A stretch of 64,000 bases of DNA from Conchocele bisecta (lineage: Eukaryota; Mollusca; Bivalvia; Lucinida; Thyasiridae). Of the stretch, positions 51,805 to 62,500 are shown piece by piece; within the stretch, counting starts at the first letter, position 1, and each line of letters begins with the position of its first letter. Location: contig CM055267.1 of assembly GCA_029237695.1 (NCBI GenBank), positions 8,459,043-8,523,042 of the forward strand, written 5' to 3'. The notes under the pieces were generated by a model. It had not been told where the DNA came from, searched no databases, and saw only the letters and a list, made by a program, of their open reading frames with translations. The position numbers were made by a program, and so were the translations under genes.

Positions 51805-52235
51805 GATGCACATAAAAATGATATTTGCAATATGATTATCCGACGTAGAATGGAGCAAGCTATATAAACCGGATATAAATAAATGCATATATTCAACCAA
51901 TATGCCCAATATGTACACATCTGTTAATTTACCACAATAAATATAACCGCCCCCCTCCCGCAGCTAATTAATGGAACATTACAACAGACCTAGATTTAAA
52001 TAAATCTGCATATTCTCAAGTGCATCTACCAGTAATCCATTTGCTGATATGTGTACATAAGCATTATAGTATACCAGCATAACAATAGTTATGTCATAAA
52101 GTATTCACCATGTTCGTCCCTCTATCCGTCAGTCGGTACAAAGTTAATTTTCATTTCCATACAATAATTTGACTACTGCCTATTTCACTGTGCAACACTT
52201 TACATGTACATTCATATTTTCTATGGGAAGAACCC
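51805..52235. other. unassigned interval
   Basis: No supported feature. Confidence 0.3.
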
Positions 52236-52437
52236 CGGGGGCCATTTCTCTAAACTTTGTACAACTAAAATGTTTGTAAGTGCAGATTTAGAATACCGGT
52301 AGTCTGTAAATTTCAATTGATGGATTTACATTTATTGTTGTTTACAAGAACACATTGTTAATTTGAAATTTACAGACTACCATAATTTTGCACTTATGAA
52401 CATTGTATTTGCACGAAGTTTAGTGAAACGGCCCCCA
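52236..52437. mobile_element. palindromic MITE B, centre deleted
   Basis: GGGGCCATTTCTCTAAAC to GTTTAGTGAAACGGCCCCC ends (one partial). The TATTGAGC hinge is missing, leaving TTTACATTTATTGTTG. Confidence 0.75.
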
Positions 52438-52679
52438 GAACATTATTCTACACTGCGGAAGTCGGGCATTACAGCCTTATTGAAAATACTACCACGATGT
52501 TTTCAATGCAAGCTACTACAAGCTACTACTAACAAACACATACAATCTTGAAAAACATTTGTTATCAAACACGCTCAGAAAAACTTGATGTAGTCTATCA
52601 AATAGAAAAACACAAAGTCTATCAAATCACAAAGAAATATCACATGTATATGCCACAGAAGACATAAGGAAGACATTAA

Positions 52680-53065
52680 CCCTTAAAATGTGGGAACTGA
52701 AAATTGTCGTCTGCGGTTGTTTCATATTTCGTCTTTTCTGTCAAAAAAATATTTTTTTGGCAACATGGATATGATTCTAAAATGCTGTCAGGAATTGATT
52801 AGGGGTTAGAACACCCGACTTCTAATCCGGAGGTTGTGGGTTCAACCCTCGCCTTAGTCATCAATAATACGTTCATAGTATTTCCAGCCCACTGGTCTGT
52901 CGGATGAGACTTTAAATTGTGGTTCCGTCTCTAAATGACCCTAGCTGTTGGTGGGACGTTAAACCCATTCACTTTCACTTTCTAAAGTGCTGTCAAGCCA
53001 TGTATTTGGTGAGAAAAAGGGAAAATAAACTGCAGACGACAAAATTTAATTCAGAATTGTAAAGG
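52680..53065. mobile_element. TTAA-type MITE C interrupted by SINE T
   Basis: TTAA at 52676-52679 and 53066-53069. The palindrome is cut after ATTCTAAAATGCTGTCAG and resumes with TCTAAAGTGCTGTCAAGCC. Confidence 0.8.
52794..52980 (+). repeat. tRNA-derived SINE T inserted in MITE C
   Basis: A-box-like TTAGGGGTTAGAACAC, B box GGGTTCAACCCTC, body GTCTGTCGGATGAGACTT, tail CCCTAGCTGTTGGTGGGACG then TTAAACCC. Confidence 0.85.
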
Positions 53066-53084
53066 TTAAACATATTTATTTAAA

Positions 53085-53345
53085 GGTAAGGTCAACAGCT
53101 AAGGTAATTTTGGGCTGAATATTTACAGGAAAAATAGATATTCAGTGCTGAAATTAGAATAACCTGATCTGGTGCCAGGTCCTCACCACACCAGAATCAC
53201 TTCGCCCCACTCTCTAATTTTTTTATAATGGATATAACCAGATTCACTCTCAATCAACAAGAAAGCCTGATGGCCAAACCAGGGACATCTGGATTCCGGT
53301 AAGGATGAAACCCTTCGCCCTTACCCTTCGCCATGCTCCCAACCA
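53085..53345 (-). repeat. SINE-like repeat D, diverged
   Basis: TCAGTGCTGAAATTAGAAT, CCTGATCTGGTGCCAGGTCC, TGATGGCCAAACCAGGGAC. Confidence 0.6.
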
Positions 53346-53370
53346 ACTACCCACACGATGGCCAACAATA

Positions 53371-53590
53371 TACAGTGAAACCTCGCTAAACCGGACACCC
53401 TGGGAGGTCCCCAGGGTGTCTGGCTTAGCGAGGTTTCACTGTAAATCAGACATTTGATTATTCCGAGCCATAGTTGTGTGCTGTGCTATGCCACGAACAA
53501 GCATTATCACTCGAGATAACGACCAAGAAACCCATCAAAATTATGATCACAAATGTTTCTTGTTGTCGGGTTTAGAGAGGTTCCACTGTA
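53371..53590. mobile_element. palindromic MITE J
   Basis: Starts with a perfect hairpin (TACAGTGAAACCTCGCTAAA and its complement) and ends GTTTAGAGAGGTTCCACTGT. It is the reverse orientation of 23969-24182. Confidence 0.7.
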
Positions 53591-54452
53591 GATATTGCTC
53601 AGATTGCACAGATGGTCTACATCTCCACCAAGTTGCAAAGGTGACGTATTTTGTCAGGTCAATGTATAGCAGTCCCACAACTCCCAGAACACACACAAGT
53701 TCACAAGTCGATTCATTCACCATCATGATTAGATAGTGATAGCAATTAACACATGGAACTTCCAACATAACCCATTGCAGTGTGCACATACAATATATTT
53801 TTGTTGAAAAATATGATAATTTCATTTATTACTCCATAAAAGTAGTCTACACTCGTTTACTCGAAGTCCAAGGGACTGAGGAAAATAGTTAATGAAAATT
53901 TGAGTTATTATATAGGAAAACATGTACTTGGGACCAAGAATTTGACATTGAGTTATCAGTAGTTTGATTTAAGAGTTTGAGGTAACGAGTGTAGACTGGC
54001 ATATGTAAAACTATTTGGAACCACAATCAAATTAGTGGTAACAACGTATACTTTCGGGAAGAAATGAGGAATATAGAGATTTTTGTTTTCAACAAAATTT
54101 CTTACTACATGTACATGTAATAGCATCCCGTTTGTAATGGGTTAAAATAGTCTGAGTAAAGATGGATGCTTATCAACAGAAATGCCAGCACAGTTCACAA
54201 CTATACCCGCCCAGTATGCCAAATAATGTATTTTACATTTATTTACAAATTGTACATCTAGATTCACATACAAAGTGTGATACAGAATTGTGTAGATATT
54301 TGATGAACATTCTGTCATAGCAATGAATTTCTTTCATAGCAAAATAGATTGCATGGAGTAGCTGCTATGTATCACATGCACTGTCAGAAACACCATATAA
54401 TCATGTGTTCCATTTCAGGAAAACATTTGAGATACTCCGAACACAACGTATG
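53591..54452. other. unassigned interval
   Basis: No gene or repeat boundary recognised; AT-rich. Confidence 0.3.
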
Positions 54453-54617
54453 AACAAGAGAGCCAGAGGTCACAATATACGCCTGTCGAGGCATGGTCAA
54501 TGAAGGGGAAAAAGTAGGTAAATGTCACATTAAGGTCAAATGGTATGTGGCTGTTGATGTACACCAATAGCAGCTGATTGTTGTGTGCATGTATATTGCG
54601 TATGAAGTAAATCAGCT

Positions 54618-54966
54618 GGAGGCCGTTTCACTAAAGTTTGTACGACTAAAATGTTTGTAAGTGCAAATTTGGAATCGTCTGGAAAGTTCAATTGATGGAT
54701 TTACATTTATTGAGCAGAGGCTGCATATGCAGCCTATGCTCAATAAATGTAAATCCAATAATTGTTTACAAGAAAACATTATTGATGTGAAATTTACAGA
54801 CTAGATTTACATTTATTGAGCAGAGGCTGCATATGCAGCCTATGCTCAATAAATGTAAATCCAATAACTGTTTACAAGAAAACATTATTAATGTGAAATT
54901 TACAGACTATCATAGGTTTGCACTTACGAACATTTTAGTCGTAAGAAGTTTAGTGAAACGGCCCCC
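54618..54966. mobile_element. palindromic MITE B with duplicated centre
   Basis: The segment from GATTTACATTTATTGAGCAG to AATTTACAGACT occurs twice in tandem (54697-54805, 54804-54910), making this copy about 110 bases longer than the others. Confidence 0.85.
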
Positions 54967-55120
54967 TGAAAACTAGAATTAGTAAAAGTACCATAAAGTT
55001 GCATTTTCTGAGTCGTAAAAGGGACAGAACTCCAGTGATTGGGGTCGCATAAAAATTGTTCCCGTTACTCACTCTGGCACTTGATGATAGTCACATATAC
55101 CAAGTATGAATTGGATCGGG

Positions 55121-55135
55121 GTGGGGGGGGGGGGG
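55121..55135 (+). repeat. short poly(G) tract
   Basis: [23 protein letters not shown] run within the family 1 element. Confidence 0.8.
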
Positions 55136-55754
55136 AATGTATGACTAGTTTATGTAATAATTTGAGGTGGATTGAAAATCTTGGTGATACGCACTGTGGC
55201 ACTTGGTGGTGGTCAAGTGTGAACAGTATGAATTTGATCAGTGGAAAATGTAAGACTAGTTTGCCGTATAAGTCCAAAATAGGAATTTCAGAGTCGAAAA
55301 AGCAGGATAATTCCTTAAGGATTTGAGGTGGAGTGACAATCTTTGCGTTACACACTACGGCATTCGATGGTGGTCATGTATGCAAAGTATGAATTGGATC
55401 GGTGGAAAAATGTAGGACTAGTTCGTGAGCCAAAAATGGGAATTTTGGAATCGAAAAAGGGGGATAATTCCGTAAAGATTTGAGGTGGAGCGAAAAATAG
55501 TGTGTAGCGCACTGCAGGACTTGATAGTAGTCATGTATGAGAAGTATGAATTTCATCAGTGGAATACTGTACGACTAGTTAGCGGTACAAGACTAACATT
55601 TACATATGGATGGCTAATGCACCAACATAATATGTCCTGTTTTTCAAACGGCTGTATAAAAAAGGACAATAACTGCCATGTGAGAGTTGTAATTCTTGGG
55701 TGTGACAGATTAGATGTTTCAATAAAATATTCCATTGGTATATATGCGGATGCA

Positions 55755-55815
55755 AAGGCTGATCAAGATCTACACTAGTCGCAAAACCCATAAGCCCCAT
55801 TTATCCAGTCACAGC
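55755..55815. repeat. palindromic repeat E fragment
   Basis: GCTGATCAAGATCTACACTA, GTCGCAAAACCCATAAGCCC, ATCCAGTCACAGCCACA. Confidence 0.6.
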
Positions 55816-55873
55816 CACAAATATGTCACGTGACTGTGATGCAGAACATTTTCTGAATATAATAAAAAACGAT

Positions 55874-56101
55874 CTGGGGCCTATTTCACTAAACTTTGTA
55901 CGACTAAGATGTTTGTAAGTGCAAATTTAGGATCGTCTGGAAATTTCAATGGATGAATATACATTTATTGAGCATAGGCTGCATATGCAGGCTATGCTCA
56001 ATAAATGTAAATCCAATAATTGTTTACAAGAAAACATTGTTGACTATTATAATTTTGCACTTACCCGGTACGAACATTTTAAGTTTAGTAAAACGGCCCC
56101 C
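55874..56101. mobile_element. palindromic MITE B at the 3' end of the zinc-finger gene
   Basis: GGGGCCTATTTCACTAAAC to AGTAAAACGGCCCCC. The left end of the gene (stop at 56120) is 18 bases away, so the MITE lies in its 3' untranslated region or just beyond. Confidence 0.85.
55964..55969 (-). promoter_or_regulatory. possible poly(A) signal AATAAA supplied by MITE B
   Basis: On the minus strand the MITE reads GCTCAATAAATGT. It is about 150 bases after the zinc-finger stop and the first AATAAA I find downstream. All palindromic MITE B copies carry this word on both strands. Confidence 0.4.
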
Positions 56102-56119
56102 AAATGTTTCCGGTGCCAT

Positions 56120-59100
56120 TTACTCGCCTACACACTGGCGCACGTGTTTCCGGTACCAGCTGTTGTCCTGGTACGCCCGTTTACACTTGGGGCACGTGTA
56201 TGGGGTTTCGCGCGTGTGGACGCGGACGTGTCGGTCACGGTCGTACTTCTTGTGGAATTTCTTGGAGCAGAACTTACAGGCGAACTTCTTCTCCGTGTGT
56301 ATGAGGGCGTGCTGCCGCAGTATGTACTTGGTCGTGAACGTCTTGTTGCAGACACTGCACGTCGTCTCACTGCTCGACTGCTTCGGTACGCACAATTTGT
56401 CAACCGGATCTGCTGGCAGCTGCTGGGATGAGCGTTTCTGAGATGCGTCATTAGAAATTGGAGCCGGTTTGCTCAGCAGCAGGGTGACTGTCTGCTGGCC
56501 TGGGAGCGGGTTGAGCTGCGTGAAGCCGGCCGAGTCGAGGTTGAGGCCCTTGGTGCCGAGTAGCTGCAGCTGGCTGTAGGAGGCAGTCGGGGAGGCCAGT
56601 TCGCCGCCCGTGTACAGGAAGGCAACGTTGTCCCGCGGCTGGCTGCCTGCCAGCTCCCCACATACACCAAGCTCCTGGGCTGGCTCACCGTGAGGCAGGG
56701 CACCGTCCGTGGAGAACTGGGGAGTGATGGCCGGGGCTGTGGTGACCGCGGGGATAGTGAGCAGGTCCTCGCCGGTGTGCAGGTCTGATAGGGGAATATC
56801 GTCCGACGGCAGGTCCGACAGCGACACCAGCCCGTCAATGGACAACGGATGGCCAAACGGAGGGACACTGTCCGCCTCGGAGTCTAGCAGCGACTGGACA
56901 GCACATTGTGAGGAAACCAGACTGTTGGAACACTCTGTCTCAATGTGGACCTGGCACAATTCTTCCGTCTGGAACATCGAACCGCAGAGTGGACATCTGT
57001 ACACCTTGGGTTCCTGACTTGATTCCATGCTGAGAGTTTCTGATATGTTGGAGTCCTGTGAATGCTTAACCAAGTTATTAGGATTGTGTTCAAGTGCTGA
57101 ATGGATAGTATTTATATGGTTCTGGCACTGTTCCTCAGTTTCGAACATATTCTCGCACAGTGAACATTTGTACAATTTCCTCGTAGTGTGTTTTGCGTCT
57201 GAAGTACAGACAGACAAACCAGTTCCTGTTTCGATGATGGGAGCATCTCGCGGATGAGATAGAGATTCTGAATTGTTGAAATCAGGACTCCTATGATGAG
57301 ATAATGAATCTGATTGGCTAAAGTCAGGGCTCCTGTGAGTATTTGATTGGCTGAATTCTGGATTCATGTGATGTGACAATACTTCTGAATGGCTAAAACT
57401 TTGATTTCTTTGATGAGACACTTTGTCTGATTGGCTGAAGTTTGGACTTCTACTATGAGATACTACATTCGGTTTACTGTAGTCTGGGCTTCTATGCTGA
57501 ATAAAAGAAGTTGACTGACCACTAAATGATGATACATCGTTGTCCCTTGTCATCGTGACTGTTTCATTAGAAGTCTCATCAGTACTTAAACAGTCGGCTT
57601 CAACACTGGGTACTACGGCAACTTTTTTTCCTTTTCTTGTTCGCTTGTATTTGCCACCAGATTTCTTGGTGCTGTCAGCAGTTTTGGTGCTGGTGTCGGA
57701 GACGAGGTGGTAGCGAATGTGTCGGATACACGAGGACTTGTCTGTGAACGTTGTCTGGCAGATGTAGCACATGTACGGCCGCTCGCCTGTGTGGATGCGG
57801 AGGTGGCGTGCGAGGCTCTGCCGCGACGACAGCTGCTTCTCGCAGTACTGGCAGCGGTATAGCTTCTTCAGCAGGCAGTGCAGCTGCACGTGCTGCTTCA
57901 GCCGCCACTCCTGCTTGAATGTCTTCTTGCACGTCTTACATTTCGCCGGCGACTCCGTCACATACTTACACCAACTCTTTTTCACCCTATTTGATTTTCT
58001 ATGACTTCTTAAAGGAGTTGTTATCATTCTCCCCGGACTCGAATGTTTGGCTGTTTGAGGACAGTCAGGAATACTGTGGCTCGACTTTCTCTCGTTTCCA
58101 CTTATTTCTGTATCTTCCAGACCAAAGTCTGCCTCATTTGCTAGAATATCTGATTCATCCAGGAAGTTTGTGGTGAGGAAGTCAGCATCTGACTCAATAC
58201 CCTTATCTGGCATGTGTCTATCTACAAACTCAGCCTGAAATGTTTCGTCCAATGTGACATTATCAATAATTTTGTTAAAATTCTGTTCAGAATTACATGT
58301 CCGCTGTGATTGCTTGGTTTCTAGCTTATCAGCAGATGGTAGCAATCTCGAGCCAAATTCTGGTTTTCCATATTCTTTGTCACTCTCTTCCAACACCAGC
58401 TTCAGTTCATCAGGATATATATGCATGCTCGAATCACTCGCATCAAAACCAGATTTGTCAAAACTATTATCAATAGTATCACCAACTAAATTCTCATTGA
58501 CACTGTTTTTATTCCTACTCTGTTTATTGCGGTTGTTTTTATTCCGACTACTGGTAAGCTCCACCACATCGTCCACATTTGTTTTCTGGATGACCGTGGC
58601 AAGGTTTTTGATCTCGTGTTGTCGTTGATGGTTGCGACAGGTGGCTTTGTTGAAGAATGCCTTGTTACAGACCTCACAGGAGAACGGTTTGACGCCGGAG
58701 TGGGTCTGTACGTGTTTGGACCAGGCTGATCCATCAGAGAAGGCGCGGTCACACGTCGCACAGCGGTATGGTGTCTCCCCGGTATGGATCCTACGGTGTC
58801 GCACGTAGCTGTACTTCAATGCAAACCGCTTTGGACAGAACTCGCACGCAAACTTCTTGGCTGCATGAGTCAAGAGGTGCGTCTTCATGGCTGCCTTCGT
58901 CTTGAGGAGCTTCTGACAGATGTGGCAGCTGTAGCCAGACGCTCTGTCCGCCGACTTGTCTGACTTCAGCGTCGAGTAGAAGTGGCCCGTCTGGTGGACA
59001 CGCAGCGAATATTTCTCATAGAATGACTTGCCACAGAGGTCGCATGTGTAGCTGCGCACACCCGAGTGGCGCTCGCGGTGCCGCTTCCACGAATACTGGT

Positions 59101-59526
59101 CCGCGAAAAACATGCTGCACAGATCACAGTCAAACCGTTTGTCTTTGTTGTGAATACGAAGATGTCGCTTATAGCTCGCCTTAACAGAGAAGATTTTGCC
59201 ACAGACGCCACATTTGTATGATTTCACCATGTGTAGGCGGACGTGCTGCGACAACGTCTTGTGTGAGCGGAAGTTGCGCTGGCAGATCTTACACTGTAGC
59301 TCGCTGGTCAGTCCCTCCTGGCCATCCACAGTGCTTGACGCCGACGACGAACTCTCGGGTCGCTCCGACGCCGACACATCAATGTCGGGCTGCAACTGGG
59401 TGTCGCCGCGTGACAGCGTCTTCGCACTCGGCCGCTCCTTTACATGTGCCACGGTGAGAGGTTTGCTGTCGTCAGCAACTCCTGGTTGGCTTACCTCTGG
59501 CTGGAACAGCCCTTCCAACGAATGCC
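56120..59526 (-). CDS. zinc-finger gene, terminal exon
   Basis: Begins after the acceptor GTTATTACAG|GG; the open frame extends 28 bases further into a MITE, which is intron. Fingers 1-8 lie at about 59300-58620 (LQCKICQRNFRSHKTLSQH ... FSCEVCNKAFFNKATCRNH), 9-11 at 57960-57705, 12-13 at 57180-56920 and 14-16 at 56375-56130. Linkers are often non-canonical (few TGEKP), as HTGETPY and HTGERPY appear only twice. Fingers 13 and 16 end in cysteine instead of the last histidine. A spacer at 57505-57255 has seven diverged HRSPDFSQSD units. Stop TAA at 56120. Confidence 0.93.
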
Positions 59527-62500
59527 CTGTAATAACCAGGGCCCGGTTGCTCAAAGCTTCTGTTAGCTTAACAGACTGTTAAATCCTTAGCATTGCTAAG
59601 GATTTAACAGTCTGTTGAGCTAACAGCGGTTTTGAGCAACCGGGCCCAGGGGGCCATTTCACTAAACTTTGTACGACTAAAATGTTCGTAAGTATGCAGC
59701 ATATGCTCAATAAATGTAAATTCATCAATTGAAACGTCCAGACGATCCTAAATTTGCACTTACGAACATTTTAGTCATACGAAATTTAGTGAAACGGGCC
59801 CCAGAAGAATTAAACATAGAAACATGTAAATACATGTATGTTTAGTGGTTGAAGATGCATACTGTGATAAAGCAACAAACTATATTATTATTATTGTTTC
59901 ATCATTATGCGATCCAGTGACGAAGAAAAAAGGCGCTAGTTGTGTTTTCCATCCGTGTAAAGTCTGCAGGCTATTTCACCAAAATTACAAAGTATACTTA
60001 TCTTGCTAAGTACACTTATTTATTAATTTTTATTATACGGACTTTATTACATTATTACAGCCATTTTAGTATAATAATTCTGCATACTTTTAATCATCAA
60101 ATATATGCAGTCGTTAGTTCTATATGAAATAATGCAATTTGGGAAAAATAAATGATTACTCCCTCAAAGTATACATACCGGTAGCTAGATAAGTATGCTT
60201 AGCAATTTTGGTGAACTCGGCCACTGATCAGCCAGCTGGGGGCCATTTCACTAAACTTTGTACGACTAAAATGTTTGTAAGTGCAAAATTGTGATAGTCT
60301 GTAACTTTCACATTAATAATGTTTTCTTGTACAAAATTATTGGATTTACATTTATTGAGCTCAATAAACGTAAATCCATCAATTGAAATTTCCAGACGAT
60401 CCTAAATTTGCACGTACGAACATTTTAGTCGTACAAAGTTTAGTGAAACGGCCCCCTGGTTCCAGTGGCCACCTAAAGACATATTACTTGTTAGACGCAG
60501 TCGGAATGATCCAGGATCCAACAACGAGCGTTATATATACTTCTATAGACAGTGCAGGCAGATTCCAGCAGCCAATGAAGAATCATAGAAACTGGTCTAA
60601 ACAGTGTATCTGAGTTGAAGGGGTCAGTGGTAAAAGTCAATAAGGGACTTAGCCCCTTTTACCACTAACCCCTTCGTTGTGATCCCACACAGACAAGGTC
60701 CACAAAGGACAGTGCATACAGAGTTGAATCATTCTTAGTGGAAGAATGTAGTTCCATTTTCCCACTGGCCCCTTCAGTTTGTGTTCCCACAACAAACATG
60801 TAGACATACCTTCAACATCATTCCCAGGGACTGAGCTAGTGTAGTGTCGCTCCGTAAACGCCCTCGCCTTATCAGGAAATGTATCGGACACCCCCAGGCC
60901 GTCATCTGACAGTTCATCCACAGAGCTTGGCTCTGGCTCATCTGCAAATGCCGGCAGTGATGGTTATAATCATTTACGTCACAGGCATCTGGTATTACAT
61001 GTGCGCCCACGTACGCCAACATTTTTCTACATACCGTATTTATTCTAATACTAGCCCCCTCTCTAATAATAGCCCCCCTCCCATATTTGCATTCTAAATA
61101 TGTTATTTTCATAGAAAAGCCATTTCAAACATTGTAATAACATATTTGGATCCTATTTTCCACGTTTTGATCCCCATGGAGTGCATAGCCCCAGGGGCGT
61201 TTGGTTTATTAGAATAAATACGGTATCTCAACTACTGGAGAAATTCTACAAAAAGCAGAGATACCTGAGGAATGAATGAGGTTTAACGTCCCAGCAACTG
61301 CTAAGGTCCTATAGGGGCGGGACCACAGTTTTAATGTCTCATCCGACAGACCAGTGGGATGGGAATATTATGAAAGTATTTTTCATGCCCTAGGGTAGGA
61401 TTTGAACTCGCAACCTTCAGTATTCTACCCGAGCCACAGCCCATCCCTTGATACCTGAGGAAATTATGTAACAGAACATGAGTGTGTCGCCATCCACATA
61501 CTCTTGGCTGTTCAGAAGTTATTTTGAGAAAGTGTACCTAAATGTTTTTTTCTTGAAAAATAATCGGCGTCATCAGCAGGAGAAATTATAAGATTCCCTG
61601 GGATATCTGGGGCCCGTTTCACTAAACTTTGTATGACTAAGATGTTCATAAGTGCAAACTTATGATAGTCTGTAAATTTCACATTAACATTGTTTTCTTG
61701 TAAACAATTATTGGATTTACATTTATTGAGCATATGCAGCCTATGCTCAATACATGTAAATTCATCAATTGAAATTTCCAGACAATCCTAAATGTGCACT
61801 TACGAACATTTTAGTCGTACACAGTTTAGTGAAACGCCCCCTGCTCTTTGTCACAAGAAAATGCTCCAGTACTTCAAGTAAGATGAGACTAGAAATGTGT
61901 CCATGGGACACGGATGCCCCCACTGGCAGCATACATTAACAGAAGCTGTATAGCAAGTGTGCCATATAGAGGAATAGAGGATATCTGTACACATGTGCAG
62001 CTTGTCATGAAAATATTCAGACTTATCAACAGTAGCCTATTTTACATTGCAAAGTATACTTATCTAGCAAAGTATACTTTGAGGGAGAAATTTTCAATTT
62101 AAGGATAAATTTATTACATTTTTATTGTACTGAATTTATTACACTTTGGCTGTGATAATGTAATAAATTCAGTATAATAATTCTGCATACTTTTAATCAT
62201 GAAATATATGCAGTAGTTAGTTCTATATGAAATAATGCATTTCGGGAAAAATAAATGATTACTCACTCAAAGTATACTTTGCTAGATAAGTATACTTTGC
62301 AATTTTGATGAAATCGGCTACAGGACAATAGCCTAAACTAAAACATTGAACGTTGCATGCAAATGGAGAGTAAGCCTCTAGGTTGTGTAGTACAGTACGC
62401 ATGTGTGGTGTATCCTGAATATATGCCAAACGGTATACAACTTCTGCTCTTGACAAGAACCTAAACCAACAAGGTGAACATTTCATCAAGGGAGGATAAC

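Larger units (their letters stand above)
54453..55661 (-). mobile_element. Helentron-like element, family 1, with MITE B insert
   Basis: Minus-strand 5' end TATACAGCCGTTTGAAAAAC, then AGGACATATTATG (55661); 3' end CGTATATTGTGACCTCTGGC, CTCTTGT (54453). Monomers of about 130-150 bp with GGATTGAAAATCTT-like and AGTATGAATTGGATCG words. MITE B copies sit at 54618-54966. Confidence 0.7.

Noticed and set aside
55953..56441. Plus-strand open frames of 160-162 residues over the zinc-finger gene end
   Set aside because: Antisense shadows of finger-coding sequence and MITE B; low-complexity composition and no homology.
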